This document shows positions 27,654-42,900 of a stretch of 64,000 nucleotides of DNA, piece by piece (position 1 is the first letter of the stretch; every line of letters begins with the position of its first letter). A model generated the notes under the pieces. It saw nothing but the letters and a program-made list of their open reading frames with translations, was not told where the DNA came from and searched no databases. The translations under genes and the position numbers were made by a program. Source of the DNA: Histomonas meleagridis (Eukaryota; Parabasalia; Tritrichomonadida; Dientamoebidae); the NCBI GenBank assembly GCA_020186115.1, contig WSYJ01000092.1, positions 160,001-224,000 of the forward strand, in the 5' to 3' direction.

Positions 27654-30237
27654 ATGGATGATGAGATTCTTTCTTCATTGAAATCAAGAAGACATGAAGA
27701 AGAACAAAGCTTAGAACTCCTTAGTAAAAACAGAGTAATCCTTCAATCTAAATGTACGAATGAAATTGATAATTATATGAACAATTTTTTAGGAAGTTAT
27801 TTATATAAACGAATATGCAAAACCATCTAAACCAGAAATTGAATTAAAAAGCAGAACTTAAGAAATCTTATTCCAATAAAAAGATTTTATTCAAAATCGA
27901 ATTTCAAGAAATGAAGAATATATTATTCAACGAAAATATGATTTTGCTATTTCACAAAAGCGTGTTCAACAACTTATTCAAAAACTTAAAGAAGAATATG
28001 AATTCAATGTTCAACATCACCTTAAACTTTGTGATTATTGGAAAAATAACATTGAAAATCAATCAAATACATTAACACAAGAATATGTTAAAGAAACAAT
28101 TGAACAAATCACTACAACATCTCTTCAACTCATTGGTATCTCAGATATTTTATCATTCATCCCACGGTTTTATACATCTATTGTTACATTTTTTACACAG
28201 AAAAGCATATCATTTGACTTTGAGCATATTTCTATACCGGAATTTTCTGTTCGTAGTTATTCTAAGGCACTTCGCACTTCCACATATAAACTAATCACAA
28301 CGCTTTTACATTGTTGTGATCCAAATTATGTAATGCCAGAACTCGCACATCGTCGCTGTCGTTCTGTTTGTGTTCTTTTTAAACCTCTTCTTTTCACTGA
28401 TGAAGATTTAGCGCATATTTCCGAGTGCGTTGGTTTTAAACCCATTTTTGCAAATCAATTTGAAAATCGCATTGATGAGCTATTTAATGAACTTATTGCA
28501 TGTGAAGAAGATTGTTTTGTTTTTGGTTTTCCACATACTATTGAAGAATATAATTCTCTTTCAGAAAAGTTTCTGTCCTGTTCCAACAAATGGGAATAAA
28601 CTCACGAATCTTTTGCCTCTTCCGAATCCTTCAGTTATGAATCCATTTGATATGATTATTGAACTCGATATTTCGAATGAAATAATTTTACGCGATGATG
28701 TTATCACAAGTATATAACACAGAAACTAATGAACAATATGATATTCGAAACATTAATTTGAACACAGAATCAGAAATTGTAAAACTTGAAAATGTTCCAG
28801 ATCCAAAATTTGATATAATTCAATTTCCATTACGTACATCCACAATGAAAACAAATTTCCAAATTATTCAACAAAAATTTTCAAACATTTATCATAAGAT
28901 CGAAATAAACACAAGAGAAATAAACGGCGATTTAATAAATAAAATAAAAGAACTTGTTTCAAATATTCAAACGCCAACTGAACCTTCATATCCAACAGAT
29001 GTAATGTTTCAAACACTTTTAGAGCCAATTCAAACATTGTCAGATGAAATCAAAACATTTTTTGTTGAACATTGGAACACAATTCATCAAACATATGAAA
29101 GCACTGTTTCAAATATATTTACAGTAATTAACTCAACACATTTAAAACTGATTAAACATCTTCAAAATGCACGAAATGAAATGCGCGAATTCCTTTTACG
29201 TCCAAGTTCATCGCAAAGCCTTGTTTTTGATTTTCAGCAATGGCATTGCAGTCAAGTTGAAAGAGGACTGAGAAAAGTTCAAAAAAGTTAAAGACGAATG
29301 TTTTATTCGTTTAAATGCACTTCATGACTCACTAATTCAAATCGAAAACGAACGTAAATCAGAAGAAGAAATTAAGCAAAAGGAACTATTTGACATACCA
29401 TTGCGAACAGCACTTTTTGAAATTATAAACAACTGTTTCACATATTTAACACAAGCTGAAATTGATCGATGGACATCAACGAATTCATTAATTTCAGATT
29501 TAAATCAAATACTTACAAACACTGATTTAGTTACACCAATTCCACGAAAGAAATTAAATCTTTATGTTGATCCTTCACATTTAAGTCAACGAAAAGGTTT
29601 CAAAAAGTTCGAATAAGCGGATCGAACACACTTAAAACAGAAGACAAAAACGCAAACATTTGAATCACCACTTTATGAGCAAATAGAAGGAATTAAAAAA
29701 TATATTTCTGATGCATCACTTACATATGTTCATACGACGACACCAATTTCAACGCGCACACGAAACAGACTTATAAGAGAAAAGAATCCATTTATATTAT
29801 CAAAAATAAATGGAACAGACGAAATTATTAGTGCGCTATCAGATGATGATTCATATTTAATAACAGTTCTGGAACAAATATCAGAAATGTTAAGTTATGA
29901 GCTTCAAGTCATCCAAAAATCATTTGAATCATTTTCAACAGATTCCACAGAATGGATTCAAAGTAATTACGAAACGCGAAAAAGTGTTGTTGAAACAGCG
30001 GTTGGTTACATGATGAGAAAAGTCGGGGAAGAATCACAATTAAATCATTTAATAATATTAGATAAAGATAAATGTACGATAGATTTCACACAATTAATTG
30101 TTGAAGATGAAGAAAGTCCGAAAATTCCGCAACGTTTTCCATCAGAGATGATTCAAGTTGCAGAAACAGGAAACCCAGAAGAAGTACTTCAACAAATATT
30201 GACATTTGAAACAAAATATAAAAATACGTCACGATGA
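27654..30237 (+). pseudogene. Coiled-coil protein with a possible adenylate-kinase-like module, frameshifted
   Basis: Collinear frames run from ATG 27654 to 30237 (about 860 residues). The start (EILSSLKSRRHEEEQSLELL) and a stretch near 27900-28080 are coiled coil. The part at 28333-28700 (VLFKPLLFTDEDLAHISE, DCFVFGFPHTIEEYNSLS, then DMIIELDISNEIILR) recalls degenerate adenylate kinase-like domains such as that of SPEF2/CPC1 in flagella; the P-loop is not intact. The rest is helical, ending PQRFPSEMIQVAETGNPEEV. There are about four frame changes (near 27840, 28590, 28700 and 29290) and an in-frame TAA at 29614-29616 with clear coding on both sides. An axonemal role is a guess. Confidence 0.5.
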
Positions 30238-30351
30238 TAAACTCCATTTAATGTTTGAATAAAATAATGTAATTTAACAATTTTATTTGGAAATATTTTT
30301 ATTTTTTAAATGTCAAAAAAATGATTCTGTTTTAACGGTCACCACAAATTC

Positions 30352-33300
30352 ATGGAAAATGAAGATTCAACTCTCCAAAAATTATATGCAAAATATGGAC
30401 CAGGAATGATATATGGAAGAGACACAATTCAATCTTTTATTGATGATTTTAATATTCTTGACAGAGAAAAATTACTGCGTCAATTGATTCAATTTTTTCG
30501 TTTTGGTTTGATTTTATTGAACATCGCTCTAAAGCAGAAGACATTCTAATTATGTCGACAGTTCTTCCACATATTCAAGTTTCAGCAGCAATTCTTTCTC
30601 GTGTTTCAGAGTTATATACCAAAGTTAACAATAACATTCCAGAGCTTTCATATAAAACATTTATAAATTTAAACGAATTTACACAAATTTATTGTAAATT
30701 ACTCAAAAGTGGAGAAAGCAACACCGCATAGCATTGATGAATACCCAACGCGTAAATGAGCGTCGCACAGAGGATCTCTATACGTATCAGATCCAACGTT
30801 TGGCATTGATAAAGTCGGCACAGGATTATGCGTAACAATTCCAGGCACCTTAATTATGCAAAATGACCAATTTCTGGTCGAATCCGATTTTTCATGTCAA
30901 TATGTAACGAACTAATATTTATTCGATTTTCGAATATGTCATCGAATACAATTAAAATCATTGATATTAATACATTAGAAATCATTAACGAAGTACAAAT
31001 ATCAGAACCATTACCAGAAGGACCTTTCACATCATATAAAAATGAACTTTATATAATTTCAGGTAATACATTATATACATATATTATTGATTCGACAAAT
31101 AATGGAAAACTAAAAGTCAAAAATTAATGTAACAATTGAATCAAAGGAAACAGTTTCATCTGATATTCGAAAAACAAATTTATTGATTTATATTCAGACG
31201 AAATTATGCTTCACATATCAGTTCCAAACTCAAACAAGACGACATTAATATATTCGATATCGAAAGAAACAGGCGAAACAGAGTACACAGCATATTCGAC
31301 ATTTTTCTCGCCATTTATTTCATTTGATTTAGAAAGTGAAACATTAATATCACCGAATGAAAACGGAACATTTAAAATATATAAATATTCGAAATTTTAT
31401 GATTTTTATTTGATATATAAACAATTAATGAAAGATATTTCGAATGTTAATTTTGAAAAATTATTATATTTAATTACATTTAAAATGACATTAAATATTT
31501 ATTCACAAAATATATTAAATTTAAATCTCGAATATAATTTAAATAACTTAGAGCCATTATTAACATTAATTAAATCAATTTTTTCAGAAGAGAATACACA
31601 AAAAGAAATCGAAAATTCGAAAAAATTTTTGGAGCCATCAATTTTAATGTTATATATTTATTATCAAACACGCGAAGTTAAAACATCGAATTTAGATTTT
31701 GATACAATTATTAATATAATAAAATCAAAAGATTTAAATCAAACACTTAAAATTAATTTAATAATTTCAATTATAAATCAGCCAAATAATTTATACTTTG
31801 ATACAATCGAAAAAATGCGAACTTCTTAACAGAATTAACAACAGAAGAAATATATCAAATCTTTTCGAAAGGATTTTGTAATTATTATATATTTATCACA
31901 GTTTTAATGACTCCGAAATTTATTTATATTATTGAAGAATCAGTCAAAGATTCATTAGTAAATTATCCATTTTTATCAACATTACTTATAACAATTAATC
32001 GCGGAATATTTCAAGAATATATTTATTCTCCATCAATAATATTACAATTACTTCCAATATTACAAAAATGTTCTAAATATGTTTTGTCTACATTAATTCC
32101 ATATATTATTTATCCACTTGAAATATATTTAACATCAACAATTATCGATAATTCGATAAGTCAATATATAATTCCATTTGTAAAAGAGTTTTTGAAATAT
32201 ACTACAATTAAAGATTTAGAAATATTTGCGAATAAACATAAAAAAGGACGAAATCCATCAAATTCGACAATAGTAACAATCGAAGAAACGCCGCATCCAT
32301 ATGAAAATGGGAAAGAAATTGTTAAACATTATAATTTTCCAGAAGCGCGTTACATTACAATTGATTTTGATTCACAAACAGAAACAGAGCGAAATGCAGA
32401 TTACTTGCAAATATTTACAGATGCCAAAATGGAAAATCCACTTACAGATAAAATGAGTGGTAAATTTGAGAATTGGACATCGCATATTAAAACTACGTCC
32501 ACACATTTGACATTTAAATTTGTAAGTGATGAATCTATTAATGGCTATGGTTACAAAGCAATTATCACAGCATTTATTACACAGTCAGCGCCATTTTTAT
32601 CGCCGAATCCTTTTTATGATTTTGGATATTTTTTCTTTGATATTCTTTATAAATTAACGAGTAAAATTAATGAAATGGGAAATATTTATAAATTTAATAT
32701 TCCTAAGAATATAATAAATGAAAAAATTACTTACTAAAGAAGAAAAAGAAAATTTATTAGAACAATTATTAACAATTTATACTAATGAAGAAGATAAAGA
32801 AATATTACAAAAATTATTTGACTCAAATTCAGTATTTCCAATTACATTTTTAATTATTAAATATTTATATGAAAAATGATTTAATTAAAGAATTAAGTTT
32901 AAATAAATTATTAATGATTTCAAATCGACCAGAAAATATAATTTCATATTCAAACATCGAAAAAATTGATTTTTTCAAACAAATTTCTGGATTTCTTTTA
33001 TTACATCCATTAACACATATTACAGAAGAAAAATGTTCATATTTAATCGACACACTTAAAGATACTAAAGAAGGTAAAGAACTTGGACAACAATTAATAG
33101 AATCATTTAAAGATATTGATGTTATTGATAACACTTTAAATGAATTAATAAATATTTCAACGAAATTAATATTAGCGCTTAAATTAGATATAACTATTGA
33201 TGAAAAAGTTAAAAATATCATTAAAAATTATTATGAAAAATTTTCGAATATATTAATAAAAATTGAAGATAAACATATCGAATCATTAATTAATAAATCG

Positions 33301-36300
33301 AAGTTAGTTTTTCAATGTATAATTAAGAATAACGACACATTAATATATAAATTTATTTCATATCTTATTGAAATTAATGATAAACGAGAAATAAATTCAC
33401 CAAAGTTTCAAATTCTTATTTAATATTTTTTATCTGAAATTCGAAATATTTAAACCAAACAGAAGAAGTTAAACCAATTTTAACACATTTAATTATATCA
33501 TTACTAAAATTTAATTGTCCAAATATTATATTAAATATATTAGAAATTATTCATAAGTTTAAACTTAAAGCTAAAGTTAATGAATTACCAAATTTTGAAG
33601 AATTATTAACAATTATTGGTAAAAATTATTTTGAAGAAATTAAATATGAAAATGAAGAACAGTTTTCAATTGGTAAAAATTATTCAATATTAAGAACATA
33701 TGTATTACGCGAATTAATTGACTCAAATTCTTTATATGAATTAACGAAATATTTACAAGTGCCGGAGCCGAAAGCATTTAGTTGTTTGTTAATATTATCG
33801 CAACGATTTTTACCAATTCATTTATATCAAAAAGTTCGCTTAATACAAAACAATGAAACATATCGAATCTTTGGGATGGATTATTTCAATTTTCATTTAA
33901 TTGATAAAGAAGGTATTAAATTAGATTTCCCAATCCTTAATAATATTAACATGAATTATTATAATTTGAAATTTATACCAATTTATCCGAAATTTATACC
34001 GAAACAAAACAATGAATTAATTGAAGCAGTTAAACATTTGTTAAATAGTTCATATTCACGACAAGCTAAATTAGCATTAGCAGAATTAAGTTATAATAAT
34101 TATAATAATAATTTGATTAATGAAATTGAAGTAAATAATTTAATCCATAAATTTGAACCATTTAATGAAGAAAATGAAAAAGAATTTATATAAATATTTA
34201 ATCGAAGAAAATTCAGAAAAACAAATTTTTATCATTAAAAATAATCAAAATCAAAAATATTTAACATTTAAACCAGAGCCAAATTCATTATTTGGTTATT
34301 GTCAAACAAATAGTTGTTATACATATACATTTTTTAATTGATTCTGATTTACGATTACATGTCTGTAATACAACAATTCAAATCACTAAAGAAGAAATTA
34401 CATTTGGATTTATTGATACATATGATGAAATGTTTATACAAATTGGCGACGAAATTTATTTTCCGAAAGTTTCATTATCAATTTATGGCGAAATTTCACC
34501 AATTTTTATCAGTAAAGAAACGCCGAAAATAGTCAAAAGTAAAAATATTCCAATTTTCTTAATTAAGCCACAAAATAACATTAAACAATTTACGCATATT
34601 TATTCAAATAAAAGAATTACATCATTAAATCATAATCAACGAATTTTATTAAGTTCGAATTCATTTTCAATTATTACCAAAGATTCAAACGAAAAATAAA
34701 TTTTTTATATTTCGAAATATCAGTTGAATCCGAAAGTTTTGATATTTCATTGATAAATGGCATTGATAAATCATTTGAACTTTATAAATATCATATAAAT
34801 ATTAATAATGAATTAGTTACGATTGGATTTTATGTTTCATTTGAAGATAAATTTGCATTAATCATTAAAAATAATTCAATTGTTAACGAATCAATAAACG
34901 AATTGAAATATATGAAAGTGTTACAGTTATTATCACATTAGATAATTTGAATTCGATAAAAATTAACAACGGTAATTTACCATTTATATATCAAAACATT
35001 GAAAATATTTCAATTTCGAATGATTTAATTGTTCAAACTCAAGAGCCTTTAATTGTATCAGATAAATCAATGAATTTAATCACATTAGAAAACATTGATG
35101 CGGAACTTGATGAATTTTTATAATTTCGATAATAAAAACTTATATCAAACAGATGTTGAACGACCAATTATACTTTCATGTGAAGAAAAAACATAAAATT
35201 GGATTATTAACCAAACGGAATAACATATATTATCATTCGAATACGAATTTCGAACGTAACATTGAACGTAATTCATATTTATCGCCATTAGATAACTTAG
35301 AAAATTATGAAAAGTTTTCGCATGGAATTGAACGTATCAAGCGAACGATTCCAGAATTTCTAAATCCCGATTTATATAATGAAAACATTCAACATTCAAT
35401 GTTTAGTGAAGAAAAACGAAACTTTTATCTTAATATGATAAATGAAAAAGCGAATTCATTAATATTAATTAATGACATTATTAACAATTCCAATAAATAT
35501 TCAAATGAAAATCTTATAGAAATAATACCGAAAATAATATCCAATTTTGGTAATAAACAATCAATTCAAGGTAAATATTCGAAGAAAGTAAAATTATATT
35601 TAAATATATTATAAATTGAATTTATTTAATTCATTTTTAGAATTAACATTAAATACATTAACTAATCCAAAAATTAAAGAAGAAAAATCAATTATTGTGT
35701 CATCACAAAACATTATTGATGTAGAACGTCCATATTCGGATTTAATTTATATTCGAATTAATAATATTAAATTCTCACAAACGAATATCGAATTTTTAGA
35801 TTCGCAAAGTAATTGTAAATATGATTCGATTGTTAAAAATAGTCAAATCACATTAATTGGCGATTTATTTAAGATAAAAAGGAATTACATCGAGCGACTT
35901 CATAATATTAACAATTTCACCAATTAATTTTGTATGAAAATTATTTATTTGAGTTTTCATTACAATTTATAAATTATTTAATTAAAGTTTCAGAACGAAA
36001 TGAAAACATTTTGATTCAATTACATGAAAAAATATTAATTCCATTGTTTAAATACATATTAAATGATGGGAAAATTATATTTCCTGAAACTTATACAATT
36101 TGGTATTATTTAATCTTAATAAAACGTAAAATTCCGAAACATATTATTAATGAATATATAAAAATTATATCATTTGAATCAATCAGTAAAATTACGCATT
36201 TTACATTAGGAATCACGTTAACATTATTTTCTATTTATTGCATCACGAATCAAAGCGACGATTTGGAAATTGTTCGTCAAAACTTTGTTAATACATTAGA

Positions 36301-37774
36301 ACTTCTTATCAATAACTTTGAAGGTAATTACATCTCTAAACTTGCGATGAATATTTGTATCCAATTAGTATTACCACGCGAAAATAAATTCGAAATTTTA
36401 GGTAATGTCTCCAAGCTCAAGTTGCCAATCATCACCACAGTCACGCTTGACTGTTTCTCTGCTCCGACATTAGTTACCGAAATTTCACCGAAAGAACAAA
36501 CGAAAGATTTCAATATTTCGTATGATAACGTTGATAGTTGTGCAATTTATTCGACGAATTTCGTCAATAATTCCATATATGTCAACAACATTGAAGTTAA
36601 AGAGCGATTTTCGATTGTCAAATCTAACAAATTTTTACTTTCGTTTAATCAAAATGCGAAAGAGAAATATCCGATTCGAATTATCCCAATTTCACAATTT
36701 GGACATTTTACGCCAATTACAATTACAAAGATCATTAAAATATATCAAGAATTAGTCAGTCAGCTTACGAATAAGGTCGAGTCGCACATTTACCTCATTG
36801 CCGGGCTCCTTCATTCCAATCACATTCCGACGTCATTAGCGTTAAATAGTTCGATGTTACAAAAAATATTTCCGACAATTTCACCGGAATCAATTTGTTA
36901 TTTGATCCAAATATATTTATACTCCATAGAGAATGGCTTTGATTCATATTGTTCTATCCATAATTTTGAGTTAGAAGGATTGCGCGAGTTTGTCTTCGAC
37001 TTAAATTGGAAATTTGCAAACTCGAGCGAAAGTGTATCGTTCATCAGTAAATTTAAACGTCTTCCATCGAAAATATTCAATTCAATTGAATTCAAAGACT
37101 TCTTTCAAAGGTTTAACGATTTTTCACTTTTTATCTCAGAAGAACATTTACAAAATTTCCCATTAAAAATTAAATTCGGGAATAGTAAAAGTACAATTTA
37201 TAGTCATATAAGTAACTTAACGAATTCATTATTTATTAAAATTAATGCAAAAGTAACTTTTTGTTCCCAAATCCAAACGCAAATTCTTTTAACAGATTTC
37301 GGAAGCGTTTTCAGGTTTCGGATTTTTGATGCATTGGGCGTTCACAACTACTTCCAGATTCCGCTTCAGTTGTCGCGTGTTGTGATTCGTTGCGTTTATG
37401 GCTGCAAACCAATTTTAGATGACTTCGAAGACATCGACAAAGAATTTGCTGAATCGAATCCAACGAACGAAGAAATGGAAAGTTACATATTACCATACGA
37501 ACGGCAGCTGAAGGCGATTCGTAATGGCGTCTTCAGAGCGATCGACACGTTTTGCGTGAAAGCGAACGATCCGATGTTTGCGCGCATTTACCAAATGACG
37601 CCAATTATCGAAAGTATTCCATATGTCGAAGAGTTGCTCAAAGATGACATTTTGGAAGAACCAATTATTAGAATTAAAGCGACAGAAAGAACAATGTTTT
37701 GGAGCAATGACAATGATACGCAGAAATGGAACGAATTAGTAGAAGAAGTGCAAAATGAATTATATTCCAAATAA
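30352..37774 (+). pseudogene. Very large protein with CUB-like domain, many frameshifts
   Basis: ATG at 30352 starts MENEDSTLQKLYAKYGPGMI. Open segments in alternating frames cover about 2,450 codons to the stop at 37774. A beta-propeller-like part lies near 30740-31380 (SLYVSDPTFGIDKVG, NELYIISGNTLYTYII). A CUB/galactose-binding-like domain lies near 32280-32580 (YITIDFDSQTETERNADYLQ, FVSDESINGYGYKAIITAF), of a type found in ZZEF1- and HERC-like giant proteins. The C-terminal 614 residues form one open frame (35930-37774) with no HECT or RING signature. About fifteen frame changes occur between 30540 and 35930, in the most AT-rich part. The product would be a giant scaffold or ubiquitin-pathway-like protein, by weak analogy. 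Confidence 0.5.
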
Positions 37775-38232
37775 ATATGAATAAAAAGATATAAATTTAA
37801 TTCTTTAATTGGTAAAAATTATTATAAAAGTAAAACAATTTTCATTGCAATATCGTCTTATGTTTTATTAATATATAATAATTTAAGATGATTTTGTAGA
37901 ATTAAAGTTTTGTTAAAGAGTTGATATTAATTTTATATCAATTCCACCTCTGATATACAAATTAAAACAAACATACTATTATACATATATATTATAATTT
38001 ATTATTTAGCTTGCAAATCAAACAAAATATGTGATTCTTGCCTGTATATGTAGATATTGTTATATCATTTCAAAAACAATTGAAATTTAATATACAAAAA
38101 AAAAAAAAATACTTTTCAAATATCAAGTAGTGAAAATATAACTTTTATTAAAGAATAATTTTTGTTAAGTTAACTTTTGGAAATGAAAGAATAAAGAAAA
38201 TATTTAATATCTTTATGTATATTGAATCCATT
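37775..38232. other. AT-rich intergenic region
   Basis: About 460 bases between convergent features, with an A-tract near 38097-38109. No gene was recognised. Confidence 0.4.
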
Positions 38233-39360
38233 TTACATATTACTTTTCCCATAAAGTAAATTAATAATTTCTGTATTACTATTTCTAGATGTAATATCAA
38301 GAGCTGTATCAAATAATTTACAAATATTATTTCAAAATATCAAGTTATTACAATTAATTTTGTATATAATAGATAAATATCTTTATAAATATCATTAAAT
38401 TTAATTATTTTTTATTCAAGTAAAAAATAAAATATTTTAAAATTAATAAATTTATTAGATAAAAATATTTTTATAAGTTCATTGGAATTTTTAATTTTTT
38501 CGATTTTATTTTCATAAAGATATTTAAAGATATCGTTTCGATGAAATTCAATTGTTGTTTTATATGCATCTTCAAATGTTGAATGATTTTGTTCACATAA
38601 ATGAATTATTTCTTCATTTCCACCTGCAACTGCATATTTACCTGTGTTTTTAACATTCGCTCCATTCATAAGTAAATATTTAAAACATTTAACTGCAGAA
38701 GAATATATTGCATAATCAATTAATGAAATGTTATATTGATTAATAAAAGAACATTTTTCATAAAGTGATGGTTCAATTGTTTGATTAAAATCAAAATTAT
38801 TTTGTGATGATATTTCTTGAAGTTTTTCGATTTCATCATTTCGAATGATTTTTGGTGTTTCATTTGAATTAACTCCTTCTTTGATTAATTTTTTATGAAG
38901 TTCCCAATCATTCTTTGAAAGTTCTTCATAATTTTTACTCTCATATGAACCATATTAACTCAATGATTTGTTTGGAAAATGATGTGCGAAATAAAATATA
39001 TTTTTATTCTCAACTAATTTTGATGAAATCAAATTCAATTCAATCGTTTTTTCGAGAATAAAAATTGATTCCTTTGAGCCTATAGCAAGAAGAAAATCTG
39101 CAAACCTATTAATCAATTCATTATATTCTTTTTCTTTGATTTCAATTTGTTTCATGAAATTAATATATAAATTAAAATCTCTTCCCTGTGAAAGAAAAGC
39201 TGAGTATATCAGTCGACTGATAATCAAGTTTGCATAAGACGATATATTATTATTTTTTTATCAAAACAATGGTTGTATTAATAGATCATATAATATTATC
39301 TTCCCTTAAATTAAATATAATTTCTTCAATAGATTCTAAATCTTGTGTAAATTTTGTTAT
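38233..39360 (-). pseudogene. Ankyrin-repeat family protein, frameshifted
   Basis: Read from the right: KFTQDLESIEEIIFNLRED, then a frame change, LIISRLIYSAFLSQGRDFNL, NFMKQIEIKEKEYNELINRF, then a linker (ELSKNDWELHKKLIKEGVNS), then MNGANVKNTGKYAVAGGNEE and NDIFKYLYENKIEKI. A last unit TALDITSRNSNTEIINLLYG ends at 38233 after a 128-nt AT-rich spacer (38308-38435). It is a close paralogue of the plus-strand copy at 46872-48719. Several frame changes make it a probable pseudogene. Confidence 0.65.
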
Positions 39361-39945
39361 ATTACAACAAAATAAAATTTGAATACATTTCAATGGTCAA
39401 AAACGAATTCAATTATTTCAGTTTATTTTGATCTGATTTTTTGGATTTGTGGGAAAATATTCAATGCATTCAATTTCCTGCCGATCATTTTATTCACAAA
39501 TAATAACAAACTATGTTTGATTCAAACCCTATCGTTTGTACGAATAAAAGGTAAAAATGGGTATATTTAAATGGTCAAAAACTGTTTTCCCCAGAAAAAA
39601 GTTATTTTCATATAGAAGGCTTTGTGTTGTTCATCCTAAGATTTCCAAGAGTTTAAAAATAACAAAAACTATTACATAAATGACAATAACATGAGTATGT
39701 CATTAATGCATTTTGAGAATTTTGGTTTCGTTCATATACTCACCAATTTTATAAATAATTTAATTTCAAGATTAACGAAATTTTATATAGTTGCATTAAA
39801 TAAATTCCATATTACTCTTTTTTTCTACAAGGCTTTCATATTTTCATTCTCTCAACAAACCAATAATTGTTTTTTTATTGAATTTGCAAGTCATTTTCTA
39901 CATATGTAAAATACGTTATTTAATAACGTACTTTTTCTTATTTTT
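39361..39945. other. AT-rich intergenic region with weak dispersed-repeat similarity
   Basis: No coding sequence was accepted. The part at 39680-39790 shares short blocks (ACAAT-ACATGA-TATG, AATTTAAT-TCAAGATT) with 4760-4860. Confidence 0.35.
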
Positions 39946-42900
39946 ATGGAAAATGTGAATTCAAGTGATTCTACTGCAAATAATGAAATTCAAATGCTTT
40001 CTAATGAAGTTATTTCATTACAAAATAAAAACATTGAAATTGGTATTCAAAGTCAAGAACTTGCACAACAATTAAAAGAAATTTCAAATTATAATTCAAC
40101 ACTTGGGATTGATTTATATCATTTAGATCAAGAACTAATTAATTTAGAAGAAAAACTTGAAGAAAAGCAATCACAAATTAAATCACTTGAAGAAGAAGCA
40201 GATCAATTTACAAAGCAAGCAAATAATTGTAAAGAAGCACTTCTTTCGGATAGTGAATTTTCACCTTATTTGAAAAAACTTCGAAATTTCCAAAAAATTC
40301 ATTCGTCTTCTTCTTCAAGTCTTGAAAAACTGAAACACATTGTTGGGAAACCAAAGTTCTCAATGCTCGATTGCGCCCTTCATATTGTCCAAGAGAAAGT
40401 TCAATTTCTTTACAATAGTAATTCAGATCTTCAACAACAAATTTCACTTCTTCTTGATTTACTTCACAACAAAAACATTTCTGACTTCGATCTTGACATA
40501 AACATGATGCGTGAGCTTTCAATTCGTAAGTTTGGGTGGCTTGGCACTGATCATGTTTCGCATGCGCGCACACTTCCACATTCTTCATCACATAATATGA
40601 ATATAAGTAACAAAAGTCAACAAAACACTTTTCAAATTAATTCTAATGAAAATTTAACACATTGCAATTCCACTTTAAATGATAAAATTAAAACGAATAA
40701 AAAAATAACTTCAAACGAAAGAAAGAACAGCGATGTTACAGATAAACAAATGAAATCACAACATAATAAAGAAATGAAACGAAATTATTCGAAAACATTT
40801 CCAAATGAAAATATACAAAATCGAAAACAAATTTATGAAAAAGAACTTACGAAAGAAAATAATAAACATAACGAAACATCCGAAACTAAACAGCAAAATG
40901 TAACACATCGAACTTCTTCAACAAATAATTTCAGTTTACTTTACAAATGCAAAAAGAGTCGCGAAACAGGCGAAAAAAGTTCTTTCGCGAAGAAGTCGCG
41001 TTCGTAATGAAGAAGGCGAAGAGTACGAATACGAGTACGGCTACGACGAGCTCTCAGACGGCGAAACAATACGAAGCAGAAGGCGCGTGCCTGTGCAAAT
41101 GAATGAAATGGAACCAATTTATATAAATGAATTTGAAGATGTAAATGATCGAAATTCGAATGAATTCGTTCGTGTTCACATTGTTGAAAGTAGTAAAGGA
41201 ATTACATACGAAGACACAGAAAGCGTTGACCCATTAACAGGAAAACGAATTATCACAAGACGCGAAATTGGAACAAATAATGAATATAAATATAAAGAAA
41301 AGAAAAAAGGAAACGAAACAGTTCTCATTCGACATAGTAAAGTTATGTTTGATAGTGATAACGAACAAGAATATGAATATGAGTACGAGTACGAAAGTGA
41401 TAATGAATATATACGTAGCAAACAGGCGATTAATTCATCAGATGAAGAAATCGAATCAATTAACAAAGATAAAAAACTAAAAAATATGAAACAAAGCAAT
41501 GAAATTAAAAGTGAAAAAGTAAAAAATCAAAATTCGAAAATCAGGAACATCAACGAAAGCGAAAGTGAATACAATGAATCAGAATCAAATGAAACAAAAC
41601 CAAAGCGAAAAGTTATGAATGCAAATAATGAAATGAGTGATTCTGAAGCAGTAAAATCAAAGTTACATAATGAAAACAGACAAAAATTTTCATCAAAAAA
41701 TGGAAAACGAATTCATAGCGATGAAGAAATATTAAACGATAAAAATGAAAAAGAAAAATATAACGAAAATATAAATAATAAAAAGAAAATAAATTCAACA
41801 AAATTAAATAACAAAACAAAAATTACGAATAGAAATTCATCAGCAAGTGATTCAAGTGAAACAAAACACGAAATCAAATCTGAATCAGATGAAAACAAAA
41901 TCAGAAAAAATTCAACAAAAAGTATAAATGATCACAAATATGATAAAAATACACAAAAAGAATCAAAAGGAAATAGCAAAACAAAAATTTCAAATAGAAA
42001 TTCATCAGACAGTGATTCAAGTACAAAACGCGAATCTGAATCAGATGAAAAAAAATTAGAAAAAATTCAACAAAAAGTATAAGTGATCACAAATATGATA
42101 AAAGTGTACAAAAAGAATCAAAAGAAAATAATAAATCAAAAATTATTAATCGAAATTCAACAGAAAGTGATTCAAACGAATTAAACCGCGAAATTAAATC
42201 ACATGAAAAATAAAAACAGAAAAAATCCAAAAGAAAATGACAATAATAAATACAATAGAAATCAAATAAAGTCAACAAAAGAAAATAACAATACAAATGT
42301 TTCCAAGCAAATATCTTCAGACAGTAGTACTAATTCCAATGAAATAAATCGCAATTCACATAAAAACAGTAAACAAAATTCAAATCATAACAATAGTAGT
42401 AAACAAAACAGTAAAAAATTATCAAATTATGAAACAGTTCATAGCGAAGTATTACAAACAAATGACGATAAAAAATCCAACGAATTAGCAAATAAAAGCA
42501 AGCGAAACAATTTAAGCACAAAGCAAATTACTTCGAATGTTTCCACTGAGTATTCGTCTGATTCATCGGACGGCGAAGCATTTGTTCGCAGTAAGAATCA
42601 GTCACTTTCGCAGTTAATACCAAAACTTCGCGAAGAAAAAGAGCAAATCAGCAAAGAAGAACTTATAAGTCAACTTTCGCAAGTGCAGAAGCAAACGAAT
42701 GAGCGCATGAAAATGTACAAAGAGCTCAAACAGCGCAACGAAACACTTCGTAATAATATCCAGCATCCGAATTCGCATGTAACACTTCAAATGTCGAAAG
42801 TTTTCCGCACGACAATTTCTGCAGTTCCAAATCCGATTGAAGTCTTCAAACTCAAACAATACAATTACAGTAATTCATCAACGCAAACAGAAGTCACAGG

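Noticed and set aside
35930-37774. HECT ubiquitin ligase domain at the end of the giant gene
   Set aside because: No HECT C-lobe signature or catalytic Cys context was found in the last 614 residues.
41176-41499. ORFs antisense to the coiled-coil gene
   Set aside because: They mirror the low-complexity E, K and Y codons of the sense gene.
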